DNA of 64,000 nt from Salipiger pallidus (GTDB taxonomy: Bacteria; Pseudomonadota; Alphaproteobacteria; Rhodobacterales; Rhodobacteraceae), in contig NZ_BMJV01000008.1 of assembly GCF_014643635.1 (NCBI RefSeq), positions 1-64,000 of the forward strand. The letters run 5' to 3'. Below the pieces are notes generated by a model that was not told the DNA's origin, ran no database searches, and was given only the letters and a program-made list of their open reading frames with translations. Shown piece by piece: positions 25,155-33,944 of the stretch. The position numbers were made by a program, and so were the translations under genes. The first letter of the stretch is position 1, and each line of letters opens with the position of its first letter.

Positions 25155-26042
25155 ATGCGCCCACGTCGGTTTCTTCCCTCCATCCGCTTGCTGCTGGCCT
25201 TCGACGCGGTGGTGCGGCTGCGTTCGGTCACGGCGGCGGCGGAAGAGCTGAACCTGACGCAAAGCACCGTAAGCCGCCTCATCCTGTCGCTGGAGGAGCA
25301 GCTGGGGCGTGAGCTTTTCACCCGCGAGCGACGGCGGCTGGTGCCCAATGCGGCGGGGCTGGCCTACCAGCGCGACGTGGCGCGGGCGCTCGATATAGTG
25401 CAGCGGGCCAGCATGGCGGTGGTCGCCAACCCCGAGGGCGGCACGCTGTCGCTGGCGGTGCTTCCGACTTTCGCGGCGCGCTGGCTGGGGCCGAGGCTGG
25501 GGGGCTTCCTGTCGGCGCATCCGGGCATCTCACTCAACATGTCGACGCGGATCGCGCCTGTGGATTTCGGGTCTGACATGTTCGACGCGCAGGTGCTGTT
25601 CGGCGAGGATGAACCCGCGCGGGACCATCACCTGAAGCTGTTCGACGAACGGGCCACCGCCTGCGTGTCGCCCGATTTCGCCACAAGACACAGGCTTGGG
25701 ACGCCCGAGGATCTGGCGCGGCTGCCGATGCTCTACCTGCAGTCGCGGCCCACGGCCTGGGCGGACTGGTTCCGGGGGCAGGGGGCCGAACCCGCCGGGC
25801 GCGGGGCGATGTTGATGGATCAGTTCTCCATGATGATCCAGGCCGCGATTTCCGGCCTTGGGGTGGCCTTGCTGCCTGACTACCTCGCAAGGATCGAGAT
25901 CGCTGAGGGGCGGCTGGTGCCGGTGCTGACGCCATCGGTGCCGGTGCGCGGATCGTATCGGCTGGTGTGGCCGTCCGACCGGATGGATCACGCGCCGCTC
26001 ACCGCGCTGCGCCTGTGGCTGGCACAAGAGGCGGCGCGTTAA
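25155..26042 (+). CDS. LysR-family regulator (GcvA/GcdR-like)
   Basis: 295-aa regulator with an N-terminal winged helix-turn-helix (LLAFDAVVRLRSVTAAAEEL, TQSTVSRLILSLEEQLG) and a GcvA-type effector-binding domain (LPTFAARWLGPRLGGFLSAH, GLGVALLPDYLARIE). The ATG at 25155 is placed by alignment of the HTH; the ribosome site is weak (GGAAACGGAATGAT). It is divergent from gcdH with 100 bp between them, where ATTCC and GGAAT repeats (25121-25151) may bind it. It most likely activates gcdH and the CoA-transferase in response to glutarate, by analogy with GcdR. It ends 3 bp inside the convergent DeoR gene. Confidence 0.88.
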   Translation: MRPRRFLPSIRLLLAFDAVVRLRSVTAAAEELNLTQSTVSRLILSLEEQLGRELFTRERRRLVPNAAGLAYQRDVARALDIVQRASMAVVANPEGGTLSLAVLPTFAARWLGPRLGGFLSAHPGISLNMSTRIAPVDFGSDMFDAQVLFGEDEPARDHHLKLFDERATACVSPDFATRHRLGTPEDLARLPMLYLQSRPTAWADWFRGQGAEPAGRGAMLMDQFSMMIQAAISGLGVALLPDYLARIEIAEGRLVPVLTPSVPVRGSYRLVWPSDRMDHAPLTALRLWLAQEAAR

Positions 26043-26893
26043 GCTCGGTCTTGGGGCTGCATCGGGGCAATGTGGAATGCGGGCGAGGGCGAGGGGAACC
26101 GCTCGCGGCTTTTCGCGGTCAGCCCGTCGTCGGTGATGATGCGGCTGATGCGCTCGATCGGTACGGTACGGTGCAGGGCGCGTTCCATGAACCGCGCGCT
26201 GTCGGCCAGCAAGATCACGTCGCGCGCCGCATCGACCATGGCGCGCTTGAGCTGGCTCAGTTCAAGCACGGTTTCCGACACGCAGGTTTCGTCCACGGCG
26301 GCGGCGGACATGAAGAAAATGTCGCAGCGGATGTCCTTGAGGAACTCTTCGCCCGGTGACCCCAGCAGGCTGTAGCTGCCAAAGCGGAGCGCGCCGCCGG
26401 GGACGTGCAGCGCGATATTCTCGCGGTAAGTCAGGGCGTTGGCAACGTAGAGGTCGTTGGTGATGACGGTCAGCGGAATGTTCAGCTTGGCAAGTTCGTC
26501 CGCCAGCAGGTGGCAGACCACACCCCCGGTGTCTATCAAAAGCGCCTGTCCCGGTTTCACGAAGGTCAGCGCCTCGCGGGCGATGGCCTGCTTTTCCTCG
26601 GCTGCGGTGATGCGGGCTTCGTCGGTGGTCGGCTCCCATGTCGACCGGTTGCGCAGGGCCACCGCGCCGCCGTGGGTGCGCTTGACCAGCCCTTCAGAGG
26701 CTAGCAGATCAAGATCGCGGCGGACGGTGGACACCGAGATGCCGAACATCCGCGCCAGATCCTGACTGGAAGCGGCGTGATTGTTTTCGAACCACTCAAT
26801 CAGATGCTCCCTGCGTTGTGCAGGAAGCATCTCGTCGGACAGGGGCATTTCGGACGGGCTTTGATCGGCCAAGTTGGGGGTCTTTCTGTTCAT
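26039..26893 (-). CDS. DeoR/GlpR-family transcriptional regulator
   Basis: 284 aa. A DeoR-type helix-turn-helix at about 26-80 (RREHLIEWFENN, SSQDLARMFGISVSTVRRDL, EGLVKRTHGGAV) is followed by a DeoR sugar-isomerase-like sensor domain (GQALLIDTGGVVCHLLADEL, VITNDLYVANAL). These usually bind phosphorylated sugars or related metabolites. The ATG at 26893 has no good ribosome site; the Met at 26848 is a possible alternative. The target is unknown: 830 bp of gene-free DNA separates it from the divergent DadA-like oxidoreductase, which is the nearest candidate. Confidence 0.88.
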   Translation of the reverse strand: MNRKTPNLADQSPSEMPLSDEMLPAQRREHLIEWFENNHAASSQDLARMFGISVSTVRRDLDLLASEGLVKRTHGGAVALRNRSTWEPTTDEARITAAEEKQAIAREALTFVKPGQALLIDTGGVVCHLLADELAKLNIPLTVITNDLYVANALTYRENIALHVPGGALRFGSYSLLGSPGEEFLKDIRCDIFFMSAAAVDETCVSETVLELSQLKRAMVDAARDVILLADSARFMERALHRTVPIERISRIITDDGLTAKSRERFPSPSPAFHIAPMQPQDRA

Positions 26894-27721
26894 GGACGTG
26901 CCATGCCTTTGGCGCGCCTTGACATTCGATCATAGTGCATCGGCCAACCACAATACAATTCCCGGCCAACGGTCTTGGGGTCACCATCGCCACACCCAGC
27001 CCGCTGAAGATTCACGCGCCCGCTTCAGGTCACCGCGCCTGCTGGCTGAAAGCCATGGCGGGCGCTGTGACGCCAAAGCGTTAGGCTGCCGGTCCGCCCC
27101 TGCGCCAGAAGAGGGGCAAGGCCCAAGCCAAAGATGCTTTGGGGGGCCATGCCGGTATCGGGCAAGATGACTGCCCATCCGCGCCTGAGCTGTGGAAAGC
27201 AATTCCCATCTGAAACACCGGCCACGCAGATCACGGTTTCAATGAGGAAAATCCTTGCATTGCCTGCAGCCGACTGGGCGCGGAATTCGTTGGTCAGGCC
27301 CCGGCGCAGGGGCGACGGCGCAGAAGGGGCGGAGACTGCCCCGCCACCCGCATTCCCACGCAGGACGCTGCAGCGGGATACGGTCGGTGTCAGATCCTGT
27401 TATGGCGCCATCATGCGCCATCATGGAAGTTTGATGCACGAAACGCCAATATGATGCGGTGTTTCGGTCAGCCGAGGCCCTTGCGTGCCGCCTCAAGGCT
27501 GAAACGGCCAAGTAGACTGGCTCTGAAAGCGTGTCCGAACGCTGTTCAATCCAAATCCGGAGGTTTCTGCGCAAAATTAGTGATTTTATGTGCATGTTTC
27601 CGCGCATTATAGGGGATTAGCTCTGAAAATGCTTCACTTTCTATCGCAAAAGAGCAACCATTGAGTCGTCAATGTGCGGTGCCCCGATGGGCATGGCCGA
27701 ATACAGGAACGGACCTACCAA
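26894..27721. other. Long gene-free divergent region
   Basis: 828 bp, the longest gap in the window, between the DeoR regulator and the oxidoreductase. I see no coding frame with family resemblance. The part nearest the oxidoreductase (about 27550-27720) is AT-richer and likely holds its promoter. A directly repeated GCGCCATCAT occurs around 27403-27424 (GGCGCCATCATGCGCCATCATGG). A decayed gene beyond recognition is possible. Confidence 0.4.
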
Positions 27722-29053
27722 ATGATACTCGACGTGATCCAGCGCATCGAAACTGACGCGCAGCCCCCCGAAGCGGCGGACGTGGTCATCATCGGCGGCG
27801 GCATCGCAGGCGTGACCGCGACGCTTTTCCTTGCGGAGGCTGGCCTTAAGGTCGTGCTGTGCGAAAAGGGCGTGGTCGGCGGCGAGCAATCAAGCCGCAA
27901 CTGGGGCTGGGTCCGTCAGATGGGCCGCGACCCGGTCGAACTTCCGCTCACCATGGGCAGCCTCGACATCTGGCGCGGGCTCGACAAGCGCTTCGGCATC
28001 GACACCGGCTTCCGCGAAACGGGCATCACCTATGTCTGCCGCACCCCGCGCGAGGTGAAGGAATTCGCCGACTGGGCTGATCTTGCTGACCGCATCGGCA
28101 TGGCGTCGGAACGGCTTGATCCTGCGGGTCTCGCACGCAAACTGCCGGGCATCGCCAAGGATTACTTCAAGTTTGGCCTGCACACCAGCAACGACGGCCG
28201 CGCCGAGCCGTGGCGTGCTGTGCCGCAGATGGCCATGGCAGCGCGCAAACTGGGCGCCGTCATTGTTGAGAACTGCGCCGTGCGCGGTGTAGAAACCAGC
28301 GCCGGGCACCTGTCGGAGGTGGTGACCGAGAAGGGCGTTATCCGCACGGAGCGGGCCATCCTCGCGGGCGGTGCATGGTCGCGCATGTTCCTCGGCAACA
28401 AGGGCGTCAATTTCCCGCAGCTGAAACTGCATGGCACCGTGGCGCGGGTCGAGATCGACGGCGATGCAGGCGACATGCCCGTGGGCGGCGGCGACTTCTC
28501 GTTCCGCAAGCGGCTCGATGGCGGCTACACGGTGGCGCGGCGCAACTGGAACGTGGCCTCGATCACGCCCGACAGCTTCCGCCTGCTGAATACCTACCTG
28601 CCGACCCTGATGTCGAGCTGGCGCGAGATCCAGATCCGCCTCAACGGCGAGTTCATGAAAGAGGTCTCGATGCCCCGCAAGTGGGGTCTCGACACACCGG
28701 GCGTCTTTGAGGCGAATCGCACGCTCGACCCGCAGCCCATGGACAACTACAACCGCCATGCGCTGAAGAACCTTGCTCGCGCCTTCCCGGTCTTCAAGAC
28801 AGCGAAGCTGACCCACACGTGGGCAGGCATGATCGACGCGACTCCCGACGCGATCCCGGCCATCGGCCCGGTTTCCGAAGTGCCGGGCCTCTTCCTGTCC
28901 TCGGGCTATTCGGGCCACGGCTTCGGTTCGGGCCCGGGCGGCGGTCAGCTGGTGTCGGACCTCGTGCGCGGCGTCACCCCCACCTTCGATCCCGCACCGT
29001 TCAGCCTCGAGCGGTTCAAGAAAAAGGGCCTGCGCCCCGGCGGCGCAGCCTGA
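27722..29053 (+). CDS. DadA-like FAD-dependent oxidoreductase
   Basis: 443-aa flavoprotein of the DAO/DadA family, which oxidises amino or N-methyl amino acids. The Rossmann motif VVIIGGGIAGVTATLFLAEA is at about 21-40. Further on are SSRNWGWVRQMGRDPVELPL and the FAD-binding C-terminal WAGMIDATPDAIPAIGPV and GFGSGPGGGQLVSDLV. The ATG at 27722 (MILDVIQRIETD) is chosen over the in-frame 27674 start on coding character and AGGAACGGA upstream. Substrate unknown. Stands alone; the DeoR gene across the gap may control it. Confidence 0.87.
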   Translation: MILDVIQRIETDAQPPEAADVVIIGGGIAGVTATLFLAEAGLKVVLCEKGVVGGEQSSRNWGWVRQMGRDPVELPLTMGSLDIWRGLDKRFGIDTGFRETGITYVCRTPREVKEFADWADLADRIGMASERLDPAGLARKLPGIAKDYFKFGLHTSNDGRAEPWRAVPQMAMAARKLGAVIVENCAVRGVETSAGHLSEVVTEKGVIRTERAILAGGAWSRMFLGNKGVNFPQLKLHGTVARVEIDGDAGDMPVGGGDFSFRKRLDGGYTVARRNWNVASITPDSFRLLNTYLPTLMSSWREIQIRLNGEFMKEVSMPRKWGLDTPGVFEANRTLDPQPMDNYNRHALKNLARAFPVFKTAKLTHTWAGMIDATPDAIPAIGPVSEVPGLFLSSGYSGHGFGSGPGGGQLVSDLVRGVTPTFDPAPFSLERFKKKGLRPGGAA

Positions 29054-29559
29054 GCTATTGCCCTGCGCCGCGATGGTGGCGTGGGGCCTTTCTGACCCGT
29101 TCAAGGGGGCATGATCCACGATGGTGGCCTGCAGGATGCCGCTCTGTCTGAGGGTGCCTCTTTCAGGGCTTCTGTACCGGAAAGGGCAAGATCCTGTGGC
29201 CTTTTCCATGCTGCCGGTCCTATCAGGCCGCGTGTGTTTGCCGGCCGCCTTGCGGACATGCGGCGCGGCCTTGCGGCTGAGAGACCCATTCACCCCTAGG
29301 CTAGCTGGTTGGACGCCTCGGGGCGTAGCGCGCGCTGATGCGGGGCTGCGTTGACGATGCGGGCGCTTCACCGCGTAGGACGTCAACGGCGTCAGGTCTG
29401 CGATGGTGGAAGCAAGCTCTCAAGGGAGGCGGGTCGCTGCCACGGAAAATTCCTGAAACGCAAGGCTGGGTCAAAGGCGAGCGTGTCAAACGAGCGCCAA
29501 AGACCGCGATGAGCGCCGTCACAGCGGTGTCGATCAGGTCATTGTATCGAGGGGGGGTT
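29054..29559. other. Gap between oxidoreductase and tRNA-Met
   Basis: 506 bp. Directly after the oxidoreductase stop is an imperfect GC stem ending GGGGCCTTTCT (29059-29093), probably its terminator. At 29349-29388 there is an 8-bp inverted repeat CGTTGACG/CGTCAACG around 24 nt. Short frames on both strands show no recognisable product. Confidence 0.4.
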
Positions 29560-29636
29560 TGGTAGCGGAGGAGGGACTTGAACCCCCGACACGCGGATTA
29601 TGATTCCGCTGCTCTAACCAACTGAGCTACTCCGCC
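29560..29636 (-). tRNA. tRNA-Met (CAT), elongator
   Basis: 77-nt cloverleaf on the minus strand with encoded CCA. Acceptor GGCGGAG pairs with CTCCGCT (one G-U), the D arm is GCTC/GAGC, the anticodon stem GCGGA/TCCGC closes loop ATCATAA (anticodon CAT), and the T loop is TTCAAGT. The first base pair is G-U rather than the unpaired C1-A72 type of initiator tRNA, so this is the elongator. The overall sequence is that usual for alphaproteobacterial tRNA-Met rather than tRNA-Ile2, though both have CAT. Confidence 0.93.
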
Positions 29637-29772
29637 AAACCGTGGGCGGTGATTACGGTGACGGGCGGTCGGGGTCAAGCGGAAAAATCACGTTTTTTCA
29701 CACGGTACTGCCACCGCTTCTTTAGCCTGCCAAAGGCGGGTCGGGCGGGCCGTTTCGGCCCGCCTGAATGGG

Positions 29773-31080
29773 TCATTTAACGATGAGCTCATCCTTGACG
29801 AACATGTTTGCCCAGGCCCGATCAACCAGCTCGGGGGTCATCCGGTAGGGCCAGCCCTCGAAGTCGCAGATCGCCAGCATCTGGTCCACGAGGAACACCG
29901 GCTGGTAGTTGGCGTAGATGTTGTTGACTGTCGGGTATTTCGACTTGAGCAAGTGGACCAGCGACCCCTCGTCGAGCTGCAGCTTCTTCTTTCGGGCGAC
30001 CAGCGCGAAGATCTTGAGGAAATCCTCTTGGTTGGGGCCGTCGATCTTGATCTTGAAGAAAATCCGCCGCAGCGCTGCCTGATCGAAAATTTCGTTCGGA
30101 TGGAAGTTGGTCGAGAAGATCACCAGAGTGTCGAAGGGGACCTCGAACTTCTCGCCCGATTGCAGCGAGAGGATGTCCTTGGATTCCTCGAGCGGCACGA
30201 TCCAGCGGTTCACCAGCTTCTGCGGCGGCTCGGCCTGACGGCCAAGGTCGTCTACGATGAAGATGCCTCCCGTCGATTTCAACTGTAGCGGCGCCTGGTA
30301 GGTGCGGGCCGTGGGGTTGTAGACAAGATCGAGCATGTTCAACGACAGCTCGCCCCCGGTGATCACCGTGGGTCTCTGGCACAGCACGTAACGAGGATCG
30401 AACCGCGTGTTCCTGCGCAGCTGGGTGGGGTTCTCAGCCACTTCCTCGGCGGCGCTGTGCACGATGGGGTCGTAAACCGAGATCACCTGGCCCGAGTACT
30501 CCACCGCGCGGGGCACGTAGATCTTGTCGCCCATGGCATCGCGGATGCCGTTGGAAATCGAGGATTTTCCGTTGCCCGGCGGCCCGTACATGAGGATCGA
30601 GCGGCCCGCGCCCACCGCAGGGCCGAGATGCGAGATGAGGTGCTCGGGCAGCACGAGGTGGCCCATGGCGCGCAGCAACTGCTCACGGCTGATCTGAAGG
30701 TTACGGATCGACTGGCGTTTCACCTGTTCGGCATAGACGTGCATCGGCACGGGCATGGCGCCGAAGTACTCGGACTGCGACAGCGCATCGAGCGCGCGCG
30801 CCCGGCCGCTGTCGGTAAGATGGTAGGGCATCTCGCCGCCTGCATTGGCGTTGAGCGTCCCCATCGCCTCGAGCAGGCCTTGGGAGCGGGCGATGTCGAT
30901 CAGCTCCTGGGTGATGCCGATCGGCAGGCAGATGGCCTTTGCCAGATAGCTGGCGGTGTTGGCGTTCTTGCGAAAGATGGTTTTCAGCGCGATGTCACGC
31001 ATGAACACCTGCGGCAGCTGCAGCTCTTCTATCCGCTTTGGCGGCGGCGGGGCCAGAACGCCGCTGGTTTCCATGTTCAT
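29773..31080 (-). CDS. AAA+ ATPase of the Tad pilus locus
   Basis: 435-aa ATPase. An N-terminal winged-helix-like part (residues 20-110) precedes the AAA+ core: Walker A GPPGNGKS (166-173), Walker B GGIFIVDDLGRQ, sensor-1 VIFSTNFHPNEI and Arg finger ALRRIFFKI. The C-terminal part is helical. It resembles ATPases that precede or follow Tad genes in Rhodobacterales. The exact role (remodelling, pilus regulation) is unknown. The ATG at 31080 follows GAGAGGCGAGCAG; a second ATG two codons on is also possible. It lies 335 bp beyond the broken secreted-protein gene, so it may form its own transcription unit. Confidence 0.82.
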   Translation of the reverse strand: MNMETSGVLAPPPPKRIEELQLPQVFMRDIALKTIFRKNANTASYLAKAICLPIGITQELIDIARSQGLLEAMGTLNANAGGEMPYHLTDSGRARALDALSQSEYFGAMPVPMHVYAEQVKRQSIRNLQISREQLLRAMGHLVLPEHLISHLGPAVGAGRSILMYGPPGNGKSSISNGIRDAMGDKIYVPRAVEYSGQVISVYDPIVHSAAEEVAENPTQLRRNTRFDPRYVLCQRPTVITGGELSLNMLDLVYNPTARTYQAPLQLKSTGGIFIVDDLGRQAEPPQKLVNRWIVPLEESKDILSLQSGEKFEVPFDTLVIFSTNFHPNEIFDQAALRRIFFKIKIDGPNQEDFLKIFALVARKKKLQLDEGSLVHLLKSKYPTVNNIYANYQPVFLVDQMLAICDFEGWPYRMTPELVDRAWANMFVKDELIVK

Positions 31081-31414
31081 CTCTGCTCGCCTCTCGGGGT
31101 TTGTGTCAGCAGAGGAAACAGCATCTTTGTGGCGCGGTTGGGGAGGGACTTGGGAAAACCGGCGGCGTGGCAGACAGGGCATGGCGCCGGTGACCCTGCC
31201 GACCTTCTACACGGCGGTCTGCCCGGGGATCTCGCCTATGATCTGCGCGGTGATCCCGTGCGCCTTGGGCGCACTGCCCTTGGGCGACGGGGGGCAAGGT
31301 CAGGGCCATGGAAGGACCGGTCGCCATGGGGCACGAGGTTAGCCATGGAGATGAATGCCACGCTTTGGTCCCGCCCTGCCATCAAGTCAAGTCGCGCGTG
31401 AGTGTATCCGCCAG
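31081..31414. other. Gap upstream of the AAA+ ATPase
   Basis: 334 bp without a recognisable gene, on the 5' side of the ATPase. It probably contains the ATPase promoter. No strong -10/-35 pair or hairpin with T-run was found by eye. Confidence 0.35.
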
Positions 31415-31886
31415 TCACTGCCGATCACCGCGCCTGTGCCCGGGGCTGCGCAGGTCGCCGGCGTAGACCACCCTTGCCCCCTCGGCCCAAAGCGGCGCGA
31501 CGGTCGCGGGGATCGCCCCCATGGTGCCATCGCCCTCGATCTTCTGCTCGAGCCTGGGGTCGCAAAAGGTTGCGGCCGCAGCCCACCAACGGGTCATTGT
31601 CGCCACCGTTGAGCGCAACTCAGCCCCAGCGTTCGGGCTGGTATTGTCTCTCGATGTCGAGGCCCGCCGCACCGCTGGTGGCAGGGCGTATATCATCCGC
31701 GCCCCTCCAACCGAGCGGTCGATGACCTCCAGCCCAAGCGCTGCCTTGAACGCAGCGGCAAAGGACTGGTCGGTGACAAACAGGAACCGCCCATCAGCAG
31801 GATGCGGGCGCTTCTGCCGGAGCCTGCGCCCCCGTGTAAGTCGGCGTCACGGCGAGCGCGAACAGGACAAGCGGTCTGATCAACAT
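31415..31886 (-). pseudogene. Frameshifted gene for a small secreted protein
   Basis: The ATG at 31886 opens a signal peptide (MLIRPLVLFALAVTPTYTGA) and continues to QAPAEAPASC before a TGA at 31796-31794. Skipping one base there puts the frame into DGRFLFVTDQSFAAAFKAAL and GLEVIDRSVGGARMIYALPP. That frame runs to 31415, giving a protein near 155 aa with FCDPRLEQKIEGDGTMGAIP near the end. Both segments have strong GC3 bias. A single extra T (minus strand) at 31796 explains the break, either a real mutation or a sequencing error. Function unknown; it lies within the Tad locus between cpaA and the ATPase. Confidence 0.6.
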
Positions 31887-31987
31887 TCAAGCCGCTCTGA
31901 GACAGATCCCCGCCTGGGGTAGCGGTGCGCAGGCCCAAGCTGAGGTCAAAATGGTCAAGGTTTCGTGTCGACCGCTACCAGTGGGGC

Positions 31988-32485
31988 CTAGCTGCCGTAG
32001 ATAATCCCCAGCACGATGTAGATCGCCAAGGTTCCGCCAAGCGCCAGGCCCATGGGGAAGCGCTTGCCGCTGTTCCAGCTTTTCCAGCCGGGGGCCAGCT
32101 TCCACAGGCCGGTCCAGCGCACGACGCGGTGGCTGAGAAAAGCGGCGAGGGTCGCCGCAGCCAGAAGCGCCACAAGGAAACGCACGTCTCCAAGGTGTAT
32201 GAACGGCGCTGCAGCGGGCAGGAACTTGGCATCCCCGGCCCCCATGGCTCTGCCGGCATAGAGCGCCATCCCCACCACCAGTGCCACCGCCACGTGAACG
32301 TAGCGCCACAGATAGTCGGAGAAGGGCAGGGCGATCAGGCCCACCAGCACGAAGATCGCCAGCAACACCATGTTGGTGGCATTGGAGATCCGCAGCTCGC
32401 GCATGTCATTGAAGCAGACATACAGGCACACCGGCAGCACGAAGGGTGCGAACCAGATGGCTGCCGAGGAGGATATGGACAGCAT
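31988..32485 (-). CDS. cpaA: Prepilin peptidase CpaA/TadV
   Basis: 165-aa A24-type prepilin peptidase of the inner membrane that cleaves the Flp leader. Both catalytic aspartates are present: D27 in CFNDMRELRIS and D85 in GAGDAKFL. About five membrane segments. Like other CpaA/TadV enzymes it lacks the N-methyltransferase domain of PilD. It starts 18 bp after the upstream TPR-lipoprotein gene on the minus strand. Length is near family average. Confidence 0.9.
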   Translation of the reverse strand: MLSISSSAAIWFAPFVLPVCLYVCFNDMRELRISNATNMVLLAIFVLVGLIALPFSDYLWRYVHVAVALVVGMALYAGRAMGAGDAKFLPAAAPFIHLGDVRFLVALLAAATLAAFLSHRVVRWTGLWKLAPGWKSWNSGKRFPMGLALGGTLAIYIVLGIIYGS

Positions 32486-32503
32486 CGCCCCGGTCGGTCC
32501 GGC

Positions 32504-33352
32504 TCAGCCCTCGAGAGCGGCCAGCGCGGTGGCGGCGGACTCGAAATGCTGGGGGTGGGTTTCGATGGCGTTGCGCAGCAGGCCCTTCCCGATCTCCACG
32601 TCACCGCTCTTGACCGCGGCAAGGCCGAGGGTGTTGAGCAGCTCGGCCCGTTCGGTCTGGGTCATCTGCAGCACCGGCAGCGTGTAGTTGCCTTGGGCAC
32701 CGCGGGCGAGAACGAGGTTGTTCTTGGCGGTGAACATGGACCCATCGTGGCGCAGCGTTTCGTAGAACAGCTTTTCGGCACCGGCGTAATCACCACGGGT
32801 CAGCTTGGAATAGCCCCAGTTGTTGAGCACCGGCGCCGGCTTGGTGGTCAGGCCCACGGCGATCTCGTAGAAGCTGTCGGCCTTGTTCCATTCCTTGTTA
32901 CCGTCGGCGATCATCGCCTCGAGACGATAGCGCTGGTAGGTCTCGTGGGTGGGGGGGACGGCGTTCAGAACCTCTTCGGCGCGGGGCCATTCGTTGTTGC
33001 GGATCAGCGCGTCGGCATATTCTACGCTGTCCTCGGCGGTAGAGGCTTCGTGGGCGGTGACACGCTGCCATGCGGATACTGCCTCGGTGCTGCGCTTGGC
33101 ACGGACGAGCGACTTGGCAAGACCGCGCATCAGGTCGATCCGGCCCGGCTCGATGCCTTCTGCGCGCTGGAAATATGCCACCGCCTCGTCGGGGTCTCCG
33201 GCGGTCAGCATCAGGCTGTTGAGGCCGCTGCCGTCGATGGCGTTCACCTCTGCGAACTCCTTGTCGATGGCGTCCTTGTCGATGGACCTGTCACATGCGG
33301 AAAGACCAAGCGCCCCTGCGGCGCAGAGGGCCAGAAGGATAGGGTGGCGCAT
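32504..33352 (-). CDS. tadD: TPR lipoprotein of the Tad locus
   Basis: 282-aa lipoprotein. Signal with lipobox LSAC at about residues 17-20, then TPR-like helices (DEAVAYFQRAEGIEPGRIDL, NNWGYSKLTRGDYAGAEKLF, LNTLGLAAVKSGDVEIGKGL). TadD proteins are periplasm-facing lipoproteins needed for Flp assembly, probably as pilotins or scaffolds for the secretin. A second, shorter TPR lipoprotein is encoded just upstream, so which of the two is the true TadD cannot be settled. Confidence 0.85.
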   Translation of the reverse strand: MRHPILLALCAAGALGLSACDRSIDKDAIDKEFAEVNAIDGSGLNSLMLTAGDPDEAVAYFQRAEGIEPGRIDLMRGLAKSLVRAKRSTEAVSAWQRVTAHEASTAEDSVEYADALIRNNEWPRAEEVLNAVPPTHETYQRYRLEAMIADGNKEWNKADSFYEIAVGLTTKPAPVLNNWGYSKLTRGDYAGAEKLFYETLRHDGSMFTAKNNLVLARGAQGNYTLPVLQMTQTERAELLNTLGLAAVKSGDVEIGKGLLRNAIETHPQHFESAATALAALEG

Positions 33353-33380
33353 TTTGCGTCCTTTTACTGCTCTTGCCTCT

Positions 33381-33941
33381 TCAGAAGGCGCGCTTGATCA
33401 GGTAGCTGCCGCCACCCAGGCGCACCAACGCATATTCTTCTTCCTGAGCGTCAGCATAGCCGGAATTTTCCATCTTTGCGAGCGCCAAGCGCAGATTGTC
33501 GCGGATCGCGTCACTTTCGCCGTTGTCCGCGGCATAGGCCCGGCGGAAGACCTCCGAGGCTTCAGCCACCTCGCCCTTTTCCATCAGCAGCACGCCGAGG
33601 TTGTTCCAGGCCTCGGCCCAGTCGGGATCTTCGGCGACGGCACGGCGCATCTGGGGTTCGGCCTGGTGCAGCCGGCCCAGCGACAGATTGGCGGCACCAA
33701 GCCCGCTCAGGACTTCGGGGGTGAGGCCATGCCGGCCCGAGGCGCGGGTGAAGGCGTCGAGCGCCAGCTCGTACTGGCCCGCGGCCATCAGCCGATGACC
33801 GACGACGAGGCCATCCACCGCCTCACCGCCCGGGTCGAGGGCGGGGGCGTAAACGGGTATCTCAGACGGCTCAAGGCCGCCCGAAGAACAGGCGGCCAGG
33901 ACCAAGGTCAAGCACAGTGCGGCGGACCGCGGTGGAAGCAT
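33381..33941 (-). CDS. Second TPR lipoprotein of the Tad locus
   Basis: 186-aa lipoprotein with lipobox LAAC near residue 18 and two TPR units (LALDAFTRASGRHGLTPEVL, AEAWNNLGVLLMEKGEVAEA). The C-terminus LVRLGGGSYLIKRAF is conserved-looking and basic. It starts 3 bp after the tadC stop and ends 28 bp before the larger TPR lipoprotein gene, so all belong to one transcription unit. Probably a TadD paralogue. Confidence 0.85.
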   Translation of the reverse strand: MLPPRSAALCLTLVLAACSSGGLEPSEIPVYAPALDPGGEAVDGLVVGHRLMAAGQYELALDAFTRASGRHGLTPEVLSGLGAANLSLGRLHQAEPQMRRAVAEDPDWAEAWNNLGVLLMEKGEVAEASEVFRRAYAADNGESDAIRDNLRLALAKMENSGYADAQEEEYALVRLGGGSYLIKRAF

Positions 33942-33944
33942 GTG

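Noticed and set aside
29338-29565. Possible small protein or insertion-sequence fragment before tRNA-Met
   Set aside because: No transposase motif, terminal repeats or target duplication; no ribosome site.
29560-29636. CAT-anticodon tRNA as tRNA-fMet or tRNA-Ile2
   Set aside because: First acceptor pair is not the unpaired initiator type, the anticodon stem lacks the three G-C pairs of initiators, and the sequence is that of alphaproteobacterial elongator Met; Ile2 not fully excluded.
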